Positions 1 through 7,688 of a DNA stretch of 64,000 nt are shown here, one piece after another. The stretch is from positions 62,001 through 126,000 of the forward strand of contig JAEKNQ010000013.1 of assembly GCA_016464825.1 (NCBI GenBank). Reading direction: 5' to 3'. Numbering within the stretch: position 1 is the first letter of the stretch; every line of letters begins with the position of its first letter. The notes under the pieces are model-generated. The model was not told where the DNA came from and made no database searches. It worked only from the letters and a program-made list of their open reading frames with translations. The position numbers were made by a program, and so were the translations under genes. Origin of the DNA: Candidatus Dormiibacter inghamiae. GTDB taxonomy: Bacteria > Chloroflexota > Dormibacteria > Dormibacterales > Dormibacteraceae.

Positions 1-185
1 GCCCTCGTTCGGGCGCTCGACCTGGGACAGCAGCCTCATCAGTGTCGACTTGCCGGCCCCGTTCCCTCCGGCGACCACGCTGGGGAGGAAGTCGAGAGGT
101 CAACGTTGTCGGTGGCAACCACGCCCGGGAACTTTCTCGTCACCGCCCGCCAGCGGACGACACGTTCCTTGTCAACTGCAGCCAC
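1..185 (-). pseudogene. ABC transporter ATP-binding protein, 5' part, frameshifted and cut by the window edge
   Basis: This is the amino-terminal end of an ABC ATPase of the sugar/nucleoside importer type; it continues beyond position 1. One frame reads RKFPGVVATDNVDLS, the usual A-loop/first-strand segment. The Walker A motif (VVAGGNGAGKSTLMRLLS, positions 78 down to about 25) is in another frame. Only 17 bases separate the two parts, whereas the family normally has about nine residues in frame there, so about 10 bases appear to be missing. The N-terminal frame stops right after the break. GTG at 185 follows a run of G residues that could be a ribosome binding site. It is called a pseudogene on this evidence; a sequencing or assembly error is the alternative. 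Confidence 0.6.
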
Positions 186-313
186 AATCCCCCCAAACGT
201 CCCGAGCTCTCCCCTAGACCCACAGCCCACCCGCGGGCGCCACGGAGCAATTGTCGCCTCTCTCCGACCGCTGACCGGGGCGCTCGAGCCGCCTCGCAGC
301 TCGGCAACACCGG

Positions 314-487
314 TCAATACTTGCTCGGCGCCTTGCAGCTGAAGGCCGAGACGAGCTGCCGGGTCGTCACCTTGCCGCACTTCGGACAGGGCGGCGGCTG
401 GCGCTTCCAAGAGTCGTGCTCGCTCATCGAGACGCTCACCTCGAAACGCTGGCCGCAGGACTGGCACTCACATTCGTAGACGGCCAT
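314..487 (-). CDS. FmdB-family zinc-ribbon protein
   Basis: A 57-residue protein beginning MAVYECECQSCGQRFEV, with two cysteine pairs: ECECQSC near residues 6-11 and CPKC near 34-37. This is the zinc-ribbon layout of the FmdB regulatory family, small proteins often found beside amidase, formamidase or transporter genes. The ATG at 487 follows a clear GGAGG at about eight bases spacing, which fixes the start. The downstream neighbour on the same strand is the broken ABC transporter ATPase, fitting the common pairing of FmdB genes with small-molecule transporters. The precise function of the family is not known; a regulatory or metal-sensing role is only an inference. Confidence 0.8.
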   Translation of the reverse strand: MAVYECECQSCGQRFEVSVSMSEHDSWKRQPPPCPKCGKVTTRQLVSAFSCKAPSKY

Positions 488-803
488 GTGCCCACACCTC
501 CATACCCAATGATGCCGATCTGGGCGCCGAAGTCAAGAGGCTCCTCTCGATTCGATTCCTGCGCCGCTTCATAGTGCTGAGCCGCACCGCCTGGACGGCG
601 AGGCTGACCACTGTGGTTCTTTCGCCGGCTGCGCTAGCGCGAGTACTTGACGGGTGGGTTCCAGAGCGGGTGGAACGCTGGACGGCGGCCTGCCGGTTGG
701 GATCATCGTAGGCGTCAGATATTCTGTAATAGCCCTTTGCGTTCAGGTGGTGCCGATTGTCGGGCCCCAGCGTGTTCAATTCGCCTGAGGAGCAGAGACC
801 AAC
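488..803. other. Intergenic region between divergent fmdB-like and adh genes
   Basis: About 316 bases between two divergently transcribed genes. No convincing reading frame is seen. It should hold promoters for both directions, but I see no strong -35/-10 pair. A GAGGAG ribosome binding site for the alcohol dehydrogenase lies at about 787-793. Confidence 0.5.
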
Positions 804-1829
804 GTGAAAGCTGCACGGCTATACCAGTACCAGCACCGCCCGGTGATCGAGGAGGTCCCGGAGCCGAGGATCGCCGGGCCACTCGACGTGATCGTGAAGG
901 TTGGCGGCGCGGGTCTGTGCCGGACCGATCTGCACATCATCGAGGGGCAGTGGCAGTCCAGGAGCGGCGTCACGCTGCCGTACACGCTCGGCCACGAGAA
1001 CGCGGGCTGGGTCCATGAGGTCGGCTCGGCGGTCACCAACGTGGTGCCCGGCGACACGGTGATCCTGCACCCGACCCCGACCTGTGGATTGTGCCGAGCG
1101 TGTCGAGCGGGCGACGACATGCACTGCCCCTACGGCTCGTTTCCTGGGATCAATACCGACGGTGGCATGGCCGAGTACCTGCTCACCTCCGCCCGCGCCT
1201 GCGTCAAGCTCGACCCGCGGACCCAGCCGAAGGACGTGGGTGCGCTGGCCGATGCGGGCATCACCGCTTACCATGCCGTGCGCAAAGCCGCGCCGCTCCT
1301 CTACCCGGGCACAACCTGTGTGGTCATCGGGGCCGGCGGGCTTGGCCACGTCGGAATCCAGTGCCTGGCCGCACTGACCGCGACCACGATCATCGTGGTG
1401 GACAAGAACGCAGACGCGCTCAAGCTCGCCGAGCAGCTCGGCGCGCACCAGACGGTGGTGGCCAACGGCAGACACGTGGACGCGGTGAAGGACCTGACCG
1501 ACGGCAACGGGGCCGAGGTCGTGATCGACTTCGTCGCCGAGCAGGGCGCCGAGAAGGATGGGTGGGAGATGACCCGCCGTGCCGGCTCGTACTACGTGGT
1601 CGGTTACGGCGGCACAGTCAACGTCGAGACGATCGACATCATCTCCACCGAGCGGAACGTCGTAGGCAACCTCGTCGGCACCTACAACGATTTGACCGAG
1701 CTGATGGTCCTGGCCCAGGCCGGCAAGGTGACCCTGCACACCAAGACCTACCCGCTGGACGCGGCGCTCGATGCCATCGACGACCTTGACAACGGCCGTA
1801 TTCGCGGTCGCGGTATCCTCGTTCCGTAG
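804..1829 (+). CDS. Zinc-dependent NAD(P) alcohol dehydrogenase
   Basis: A 341-residue medium-chain dehydrogenase that oxidises an alcohol to a ketone or aldehyde with NAD(P). Visible motifs are the catalytic zinc site (CRTDLH near residue 39 and GHENAG near 63), the structural zinc lobe CGLCRACRAGDDMHC near 93-107, and the Rossmann loop GAGGLGHVG near 175. The GTG start at 804 follows GAGGAG by about ten bases. It is followed by an amidohydrolase and a DUF59 protein. This trio accompanies actinobacterial propane/acetone monooxygenase clusters, where the dehydrogenase handles 2-propanol or a related alcohol; that substrate is inferred from context only. No monooxygenase subunit lies in the window. 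Confidence 0.85.
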   Translation: MKAARLYQYQHRPVIEEVPEPRIAGPLDVIVKVGGAGLCRTDLHIIEGQWQSRSGVTLPYTLGHENAGWVHEVGSAVTNVVPGDTVILHPTPTCGLCRACRAGDDMHCPYGSFPGINTDGGMAEYLLTSARACVKLDPRTQPKDVGALADAGITAYHAVRKAAPLLYPGTTCVVIGAGGLGHVGIQCLAALTATTIIVVDKNADALKLAEQLGAHQTVVANGRHVDAVKDLTDGNGAEVVIDFVAEQGAEKDGWEMTRRAGSYYVVGYGGTVNVETIDIISTERNVVGNLVGTYNDLTELMVLAQAGKVTLHTKTYPLDAALDAIDDLDNGRIRGRGILVP

Positions 1830-2239
1830 ACAGCTGATGCGCCATGATCAGCGTACGTAACCGAGCAACGATCCTTGGCTGGGACGCCAAGGACCCGGTT
1901 GTGCGAACTTGGGATGGGGGCCAGCAGGCGCGGGGTCACCCGGACGAACGCTCACGCGGGAGCGACCTCGCCATGCTCTTGAAGGCCGCGCTGGCCCCGG
2001 AGGCTCCAGTAGACCGACTTGATGCACTGACGAATCCGGCCCCGGCTCGTCTGCTGCGTCCGACCGTTTGCGAACTCGCGGCCGGTGAAGGCTACCGGTG
2101 ATGCTCACTCTGCTGGGCGGCGGGGCAGCTCTGAGCACGGCTTCGGCGATCGAGGCGCCATTCTTGCCCAACCGGCGTTCGCATCAGAGGCCACGTTGAG
2201 TCAACCATCCGGTTTAGTTACCTGTTTGGAGGTGTGACG
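1830..2239. other. Intergenic region after adh, with a short hairpin
   Basis: About 410 bases without a recognisable gene. A perfect 7-bp hairpin (CCTTGGC, six-base loop, GCCAAGG) lies at about 1872-1891, shortly after the adh stop, but no T-run follows. A plus-strand open frame at 1844-2101 has no family resemblance I can see. The amidohydrolase ribosome binding site (GGAGG, 2228-2232) is at the right end. Confidence 0.4.
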
Positions 2240-3292
2240 GTGTACGAGAAGAATGGCGAGAAGTACTACGTGGTCGACAGTCACATGCACTATTGGAACG
2301 CGGCCAGAGATAATTGGGTGCCGGGCGCGGAGCAGTACGCCAAGGGCTGGATCGAGTGCTTCCACGCCTACCAGGGGCTGGGACCCGCTGAAACGCACTG
2401 GCCGATCGAGAAGTTCCAGAAGTACTCCGAGGGCGACCTGATGAAGGACGTTTTCGAAGACGGCTACGTCGACAAGGCGATCTTCCAACCGACGTACCTC
2501 AAGGAATGGTACGCCGAGGGCTTCAACACCACCGAGCGTAACGCGATCCTGGCCGAGAAGTACCCGGGCAAGTTCATCCTGAACACCCGCTGGGACCCTC
2601 GAGAGGGAGATGCCGGGCTGAAGCGGCTCGAGGAGAACGTCAAGCGCTACGGCTGCAAGGGCGTCAAGCTCTACACGGCGGAGTGGCGGAACGGCTCCAG
2701 AGGCTGGACGCTGAAGGACCCAGAGGCATCCCGCTACCTTGAGAAGTGCCAGGAGCTGGGCATCAGGAACATCCACGTCCACAAGGGGCCGACTATCTGG
2801 CCGCTGGACAAGGATGCCTTCGACGTATCCGACGTGGACCAGGCGGCGACCTCTTTCCCCGCGCTGAACTTCATCGTCGAACACGTGGGCCTGCCGCGTA
2901 TCGAGGACTTCTGCTTCATGGCCACCCAGGAACCCAACGTGTATGCCGGCTTGTCGGTGGTCATCGGCGGCCTCATGCATGCCCGGCCGCGGTTTTTCGC
3001 CAAGGTGATGGGCGAGCTTCTGTTCTGGGTCGGTGAGGACAAGATGACCTTCGGCAGTGACTACGCCATCTGGGAGCCGAAGTGGCAGATCGAGGGCTTA
3101 GTCGACTGGAATTACCCGGGTGACGAGTTCTCGGACTACCCGAGGGTCACGACCGCGACCAAGAAGAAGATCCTCGGTCTCAACGCGGCCAAGCTGTATG
3201 ACATCGAGGTCCCCATCGACTATCAACTCCAGGACCAAGCCGGACGCCAGGAGGCCGCCGTCGGAGTCTCGGAAGTGGAGGCGCCAGCGTGA
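2240..3292 (+). CDS. Amidohydrolase-2 family TIM-barrel protein of propane-monooxygenase-type clusters
   Basis: About 350 residues starting MYEKNGEKYYVVDSHMHYWN. It has the amidohydrolase-2 hallmarks: DSHMHYW near the N-terminus, GCKGVKLY, NIHVHKGPTIWP, FIVEHVGLPR and FGSDYAIWEPKW. These supply the His/Asp ligands of a one-metal TIM barrel, as in the ACMSD-related decarboxylase/hydrolase group. The second of two in-frame GTG codons (2240) is preferred because GGAGG at 2228-2232 then has normal spacing; 2234 is the alternative. The sequence closely resembles, from memory, the amidohydrolase next to actinobacterial mim/prm propane monooxygenase genes, where its exact reaction is unproven. The stop overlaps the start of the DUF59 gene (GTGA), indicating translational coupling. 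Confidence 0.85.
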   Translation: MYEKNGEKYYVVDSHMHYWNAARDNWVPGAEQYAKGWIECFHAYQGLGPAETHWPIEKFQKYSEGDLMKDVFEDGYVDKAIFQPTYLKEWYAEGFNTTERNAILAEKYPGKFILNTRWDPREGDAGLKRLEENVKRYGCKGVKLYTAEWRNGSRGWTLKDPEASRYLEKCQELGIRNIHVHKGPTIWPLDKDAFDVSDVDQAATSFPALNFIVEHVGLPRIEDFCFMATQEPNVYAGLSVVIGGLMHARPRFFAKVMGELLFWVGEDKMTFGSDYAIWEPKWQIEGLVDWNYPGDEFSDYPRVTTATKKKILGLNAAKLYDIEVPIDYQLQDQAGRQEAAVGVSEVEAPA

Positions 3293-4023
3293 CGGATGCT
3301 TCCCATGTCCTCGCTGCCTTGGATACGGTACGCGACCCGGAGTTGGACGAGCCGATCACGACGCTCGGCTTCGTAGCCTTCTGCGCGGTCTCCCAGGACG
3401 GTGTGGCCGAGGTGCGGCTGAGGTTGCCAACCTATTTCTGCGCCCCGAACTTCGCCTTTCTAATGGTCGCCGACGCCTATGACGCGGTGTCAGCGGTGGA
3501 CGGCGTGGCGCGCACGGACGTCGTCCTCGAGGACCACTTCGCCTCGGACCAGATAAACGATGGGGTGGCGGCGCGTGCGGGGTTCACCCAGGTCTTTCAC
3601 GGCGAGGCCGTAGAAGAGCTGGGCCAGCTGCGGGCGGCCTTCCTGCGCAAGGCAGTGCTGGCCGGCACCGACCGGGTCTGCCGACCACTGCTCACCGCTG
3701 GTGCAGCAGCGGAGGACCTCGCCGGAATGGTGCTGGGCGAGGTCCCGGCCTCGGCGGACCTGGACCGGTTGCGGTCGCGGCGAACCGAACTCGGACTGCC
3801 GGCCGAGGACGACGCCCCGCTGCTGCTCGACCCCGCCACCGGGGCGGCGATCGGTGCCGAGGCGCTGCCGTTGCACCTGCGCCGGGCCAGGATCACTCGA
3901 ATCAGTCTCGAGGCCAACGCGGTGAGTTGCCGGGACCTGTTCGCCCAGCGCTACCGCTCCTCCTTGGGAGACCCGGAGCCGATCGCGCGGCCAGACCGTG
4001 TCGGTGCCCTGGGACTGCCATAG
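3289..4023 (+). CDS. DUF59 (MIP18-type) metal-sulfur cluster assembly domain protein
   Basis: A 244-residue protein with an N-terminal DUF59 domain: LAALDTVRDPELDEPITTLG near residues 8-27, then RLRLPTYFCAPNFAF with the domain's typical cysteine. DUF59 proteins help assemble or deliver metal centres. The additional ~140 C-terminal residues match no domain I recognise. The gene overlaps the amidohydrolase by four bases and ends the plus-strand trio. In propane-monooxygenase clusters a similar protein sits with the diiron hydroxylase, so a metallochaperone role there is a fair inference, but the hydroxylase is absent here. Confidence 0.75.
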   Translation: MTDASHVLAALDTVRDPELDEPITTLGFVAFCAVSQDGVAEVRLRLPTYFCAPNFAFLMVADAYDAVSAVDGVARTDVVLEDHFASDQINDGVAARAGFTQVFHGEAVEELGQLRAAFLRKAVLAGTDRVCRPLLTAGAAAEDLAGMVLGEVPASADLDRLRSRRTELGLPAEDDAPLLLDPATGAAIGAEALPLHLRRARITRISLEANAVSCRDLFAQRYRSSLGDPEPIARPDRVGALGLP

Positions 4024-4094
4024 CCTCTCTAGTGCCACCATCACCGGCGGCTACGTGTCTAACGGCGCCACCTACAGCGCACGAGGCAGGCCTG

Positions 4095-4364
4095 TCAGCG
4101 CCAATCCAGTGGGGGGCCAAGCTTCGGCGATAGCAGGCCGGCGATCTCGCCCGGCCTGGCATGGCGCTTCAGGGCGGCCTTGCTGAACACCAGCTCGCCG
4201 TCGACCGAAACCTCGAAGCGGCCGCTTTTGCCGGGCTTCATTTCCAGACCAGTGAGTATCGGCGCCCAGCCGCCAAGTATCTCGGCCGCCAGACCGGCGG
4301 CCTCATCCAGGTAGTTTCAAGGAACGCAGAACTCGATCGTGACCTGGTGCCTGGGGTTGATCAT
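4095..4364 (-). CDS. SelW-like Rdx family selenoprotein with in-frame UGA (Sec)
   Basis: An 89-residue Rdx (SelT/SelW/SelH) thioredoxin-like protein readable only if UGA at 4319-4317 is decoded as selenocysteine. The N-terminus reads MINPRHQVTIEFCVPU, giving the family redox motif CxxU at residues 13-16. After the UGA the same frame continues with NYLDEAAGLAAEIL, then GRFEVSVDGELVFSK and a C-terminus ending LGPPLDWR, all typical of Rdx proteins. Both sides of the UGA match one family, so it is not a chance stop. A SECIS-like hairpin follows the codon. The start is ATG at 4364, with only a weak GGTGGT upstream. The function is presumably thiol redox. tRNA-Ser lies upstream on the same strand and the DUF59 gene is convergent. 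A cysteine-to-UGA mutation is the alternative. Confidence 0.85.
4284..4319 (-). promoter_or_regulatory. Bacterial SECIS-like element, including the Sec UGA codon
   Basis: Immediately 3' of the UGA (4319-4317) the transcript forms a perfect 7-bp stem, GGCCGCC / GGCGGCC (4302-4296 with 4290-4284). The apical loop is GGUCU, the same loop sequence recognised by SelB in the E. coli fdhF SECIS. The loop begins 21 bases after the UGA, within the usual bacterial range. Confidence 0.8.
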
Positions 4365-4673
4365 TACCACCACTACCGTATACGAGCCGGGTTCGATTCC
4401 GACCGGGTAAAGCAGCACGTGCGCGGTATGCGCGGGCGAACGATGGCCGGAAGGGGCCGCCTCGTCGAAGCCCACATAGGACGGGGGCGCCATCCGGACC
4501 GCCGCGTCCGCAGGGACAGTGCCATCCGCGAGTCGTCTCCAGGGCGGGGGGAGAAGATGGCGTCCAGACGGCGATCGGGCCAATTGCAGTAGTAACTGCA
4601 GTAGTGACGGCCGCGCCGGGGAAGGCTGGAGCTGGACAGATGCGGGCGGAGGGTCGATTCGAATACGGAAAAG
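4365..4673. other. Non-coding stretch between the selenoprotein gene and tRNA-Ser
   Basis: About 309 bases. An open frame crosses it on the minus strand and joins the selenoprotein frame, but its sequence is not protein-like beyond the last ~15 codons before ATG 4364. A short direct repeat (CTGCAGTAGT, about 4595-4610) is present. I see no convincing promoter. Confidence 0.4.
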
Positions 4674-4762
4674 CGGAGAGGGTGGGATTCGAACCCACGA
4701 TAGGGTTGCCCCTATAACGGTTTTCGAGACCGTCGCCTTCAACCGGGCTCGGCCACCTCTCC
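4674..4762 (-). tRNA. tRNA-Ser (CGA)
   Basis: A cloverleaf on the minus strand: acceptor GGAGAGG (4762-4756) pairs with CCTCTCC (4681-4675), and the T arm is GTGGG-TTCGAAT-CCCAC. The anticodon loop CTCGAAA gives anticodon CGA (serine UCG). The long variable arm expected of tRNA-Ser lies between the anticodon and T arms. The 3' CCA is not encoded. Length is about 89 bases. Confidence 0.93.
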
Positions 4763-4780
4763 TCGAATCGGGGTTGAAGA

Positions 4781-4859
4781 TGGCGGTCCCGACCGGATTC
4801 GAACCGGCGTTCTCGGCCTTGACAGGGCCGCGTGTTTGGCCAGGCTACACCACGGGACC
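4781..4859 (-). tRNA. tRNA-Asp (GTC)
   Basis: A cloverleaf on the minus strand: acceptor GGTCCCG (4859-4853) pairs with CGGGACC (4791-4785), anticodon arm CGGCC-CTGTCAA-GGCCG with anticodon GTC, and T arm GCCGG-TTCGAAT-CCGGT. The 3' CCA is encoded (4783-4781), unlike the neighbouring tRNA-Ser 18 bases downstream. Confidence 0.93.
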
Positions 4860-4961
4860 AGCGCCTGAAGAGTCTAGCAGCCCCGACCAGCGGTTCTCCC
4901 CTAGTCGACAGGCCGTACTTGGCATAACGAAGCCGGGCCTCCTTCGGTTAAATGGAGCAGC

Positions 4962-7178
4962 ATGCTGGCGAGAACGTCAAGCTCGCCGGAGAGATCGCTG
5001 GCCGACTCGCCCCGGCCGGCTTCCAGGCCCCGACGGGCCTCGCTCTACCGGAATGGAACCACCCGCAAGCCTCCGCCGAGGCGCTGGCGACGCTGGCTGC
5101 CCTGGGTGGCGCTGGTGCTGATAGTGATGATCTCAGGCGTCTTCGGCTATGTGGTCTGGACTTTGCGCGACCTGCCCGACCCAGGCCAGCGGCCAGCCCT
5201 GGCCGGCTCCATTTTGATTCTGGACAGAAACGGCCGGCAGATCGAGCAGCACAGCGCGCGGGGACAGTACTACTCGGTGGTGAAGCTGGGCGACATGGGC
5301 AAGCTGGCGCCCGGGTCCACCCTCGCGGCCGAGGACAGGAGCTTCTACAGCCACGGACCCATCAGCTACACAGCCACCGCTCGGGCTGCGGTTGCCGACC
5401 TCACCCGGCGCGGCAACCAACAGGGTGGCAGCACGATCACCCAGCAGCTGATCAAGATCGACGTGCTGACGCCCCAGCGTTCTGTCTTCCGCAAGATGCA
5501 GGAGGCTGTGCTGGCCACGGCGCTGGAGCAGAAGTACTCCAAGGATCAGGTGCTGGAGATGTACCTGAACCGCGTCTATTACGGCCACAACGCCTACGGG
5601 ATCGGAGCAGCCACCAAGATCTACTTCGGCAACGACAAGCAGCCGAAAGACCTGACACCGGGGCAGGCGGCCTTCCTAGCCGGCCTTATCAACGGGCCCT
5701 CCTACTTCGACCCCGCCCTGCACTATGACAGAGCCAAGGAACGCCAGCTGTATGTGCTGGACGGCATGGTGAAGACCGGCACTATCACCCAGCAGCAGGC
5801 GGACCAGGCGGCCAAGGAGGACATCAAGGCGGCCCTCAAGTTCGACAGAAGCCTGCTGACCAGCCTGGCACCGCAGTTCAGCCAATACGTAATGGAACAG
5901 TTGGAGGTGAAGTTCGGTCCAGAAGCCATTCAGAACGGTGGCTTCTCGGTCACCACGACGCTGGATCTCGATCTTCAAGCCGCAGCCCAGAAGTCAGTCC
6001 AGGACGGGGTGACCAAGCTGGGTCGAAAGGGTATCAACAACGGCGATCTGCTCGCCGCCAACGCCAAGACAGGCGAGATCCTGGCCTATGTGGGCTCCAG
6101 CGACTATCAGAACGACGCCATCGGCGGCCAGTTCGACCGCATCCGGGAGCCGCGGCAGCCAGGTTCTTCCTTCAAGCCCTACGTCTACGAAGCTGCTCTC
6201 AAGGACCACAAGATCACAGTCGCCAGCACAGTGCACGATGTGCCCACCGACTTCGGCGGCTACAGTCCCAAGGACTTCGACAATCACTTCATGGGTGCCC
6301 TGAGCGCCCGCCGAGCACTCGTGCTCTCGCGCAACGTGCCGGCTGTGGCTGTCGGCCAACAGGAGGGCATGGACAACGTGATCAAGCTGGCCGGCGAGAT
6401 GGGCGTCAAATCACCGCTGGAACCCGCTCTCCCGGGCGCGATCGGGGGCTTCCAGCATGGAATCACCATGCTGGATAACGTTCAGGGCTATCAGACCTTC
6501 GCCGACCAGGGCACCATGGTGCCGCTGACCGGCATCCGCAAGGTGATTGGTCCCGCGGGTGACACCGTGTTCGATCTGCAGCCGGGCCAGTCGCCGGGCG
6601 TCAGCCACCCCCTGAGCCCCGCCGAGGCGTACCTGATCACAGACGTTCTGAAGGACTACAACAAGCAGTGGAGCCTGGGCTGGAACCGGCAGATGGCTGG
6701 CAAGTCAGGCACCACGGACAACCATCAAAACGCGTGGATGATGGCCTACAACTCGGACATCGTGGTCGGTGCCTGGGCCGGCAACACCAAGCAGGGCAGC
6801 GACGGCAATACCAGCGCCTTCGGCGTTGATGTCGGCAGCACCATCTCGGCTGAGTTCATCAACGGCCTTTCAAGCTACAAGGGCTGGTTCTCGCAGCCTG
6901 ACGGGCTGGTCACCGCCACCGGCTGCCCGGGCACGACTTCAGGCGGCAAGGACCTCTTCCTCCCCGGTACCCAGGCCGGTTCTGGCAGTTGCGGTACGCC
7001 TCTGCCTCAGCCCAGCGGCACCCCCACGCCCGCGCCGACCGCCACTCCGAGTGCAGCTCCGCCGTCGACCGCTGGCCCGACAATCGTTCCCCCACCAACG
7101 CCGACGCCGGTGCCCACAGCGACGCCGACCCCCAAGCCGAGTCCAACGCCCACCCCTACGCCCAAGCCCAGCCCCTGA
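4962..7178 (+). CDS. Class A penicillin-binding protein (transglycosylase/transpeptidase)
   Basis: A 738-residue bifunctional peptidoglycan synthase. A basic cytoplasmic N-terminus (to ~45) is followed by one membrane segment (LPWVALVLIVMISGVFGYVV). The GT51 domain has the catalytic Glu in LAAEDRSFYSH and the GGSTITQQLIK motif. The transpeptidase domain has PGSSFKPYVYEA (SxxK serine and lysine), SRN in the SxN position, and KSGTT. The tail after ~residue 680 is a low-complexity Pro/Thr-rich linker, common in secreted parts of such proteins. ATG 4962 follows GGAGC. The gene is monocistronic or co-transcribed with the short Fe-S carrier gene 60 bases downstream. PonA/PBP1 is the closest general name. 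Confidence 0.93.
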   Translation: MLARTSSSPERSLADSPRPASRPRRASLYRNGTTRKPPPRRWRRWLPWVALVLIVMISGVFGYVVWTLRDLPDPGQRPALAGSILILDRNGRQIEQHSARGQYYSVVKLGDMGKLAPGSTLAAEDRSFYSHGPISYTATARAAVADLTRRGNQQGGSTITQQLIKIDVLTPQRSVFRKMQEAVLATALEQKYSKDQVLEMYLNRVYYGHNAYGIGAATKIYFGNDKQPKDLTPGQAAFLAGLINGPSYFDPALHYDRAKERQLYVLDGMVKTGTITQQQADQAAKEDIKAALKFDRSLLTSLAPQFSQYVMEQLEVKFGPEAIQNGGFSVTTTLDLDLQAAAQKSVQDGVTKLGRKGINNGDLLAANAKTGEILAYVGSSDYQNDAIGGQFDRIREPRQPGSSFKPYVYEAALKDHKITVASTVHDVPTDFGGYSPKDFDNHFMGALSARRALVLSRNVPAVAVGQQEGMDNVIKLAGEMGVKSPLEPALPGAIGGFQHGITMLDNVQGYQTFADQGTMVPLTGIRKVIGPAGDTVFDLQPGQSPGVSHPLSPAEAYLITDVLKDYNKQWSLGWNRQMAGKSGTTDNHQNAWMMAYNSDIVVGAWAGNTKQGSDGNTSAFGVDVGSTISAEFINGLSSYKGWFSQPDGLVTATGCPGTTSGGKDLFLPGTQAGSGSCGTPLPQPSGTPTPAPTATPSAAPPSTAGPTIVPPPTPTPVPTATPTPKPSPTPTPTPKPSP

Positions 7179-7238
7179 CCCACATTGGCCATCAGTTGTA
7201 CGATTGGTGCTCACAACCACCTTGGAGGCAACCACCCG

Positions 7239-7619
7239 ATGATCGAGCAAGCGAGCGTCACTCTTACCACCGAAGCTCTATCGCAGCTCAGAAGCCTGCT
7301 CCAAAAAGAGGGCAATGAGAACCTTGCTCTGCGCGTTTACGTCAGCGGAGGCGGCTGTTCGGGCCTGCAGTACGGCATGGCCTTCGATGATGACGTCAGG
7401 CCCACCGACGAGGTGGTGAGCCAGGATGGCGTCAAGGTCCTGATCGACGACTTCAGCGCTCCCTATCTGCGCGGATCCGAGATCGACTATGTCGACAGCC
7501 TCATGGGCGCCGGGTTCGCCGTCCACAACCCAAATGCAGTTCAGTCCTGCAGCTGTGGGCACTCCTTCGACACCGGCGACAATGCCAGCTCAGCCCAGGG
7601 TTGCGGCTGCGGACACTGA
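7239..7619 (+). CDS. erpA: IscA/ErpA-type iron-sulfur cluster insertion protein
   Basis: A 126-residue A-type Fe-S carrier (HesB/IscA fold) that passes clusters to apo-enzymes. The three conserved ligand cysteines are visible: GGGCSGLQYGM near residue 39, and CSCGHSF near 104. The start is ATG 7239, ten bases after GGAGG (7224-7228). Beyond the usual length a short tail ending QGCGCGH adds two cysteines. A strong hairpin terminator follows 29 bases after the stop. The erpA name is by similarity; iscA-like is equally possible, as no isc/suf genes are near. Confidence 0.88.
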   Translation: MIEQASVTLTTEALSQLRSLLQKEGNENLALRVYVSGGGCSGLQYGMAFDDDVRPTDEVVSQDGVKVLIDDFSAPYLRGSEIDYVDSLMGAGFAVHNPNAVQSCSCGHSFDTGDNASSAQGCGCGH

Positions 7620-7647
7620 TCGCTAGCTCCGGCTGTGCCGCCTGAGA

Positions 7648-7679
7648 AATAGAGGGCAGACTGCAATCTGCCCTCTATT
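7648..7679 (+). terminator. Factor-independent terminator hairpin after erpA
   Basis: A perfect 13-bp inverted repeat, AATAGAGGGCAGA / TCTGCCCTCTATT, with a six-base loop, lies just downstream of erpA; the flanking A and T bases give modest tails in both directions. It ends only nine bases before the ATG of the next gene, leaving no room for a separate leader. Confidence 0.8.
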
Positions 7680-7688
7680 CTTGTCAGC

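Noticed and set aside
1844-2101. Plus-strand open frame of 85 codons after adh
   Set aside because: No ribosome binding site, no family resemblance and no protein-like pattern; left as intergenic.
4380-4420. tRNA-like T-arm (GGGTTCGATTCC) on the plus strand, considered as part of tRNA-Sec
   Set aside because: The flanking bases do not form a T stem and no acceptor or UCA anticodon arm is found nearby.
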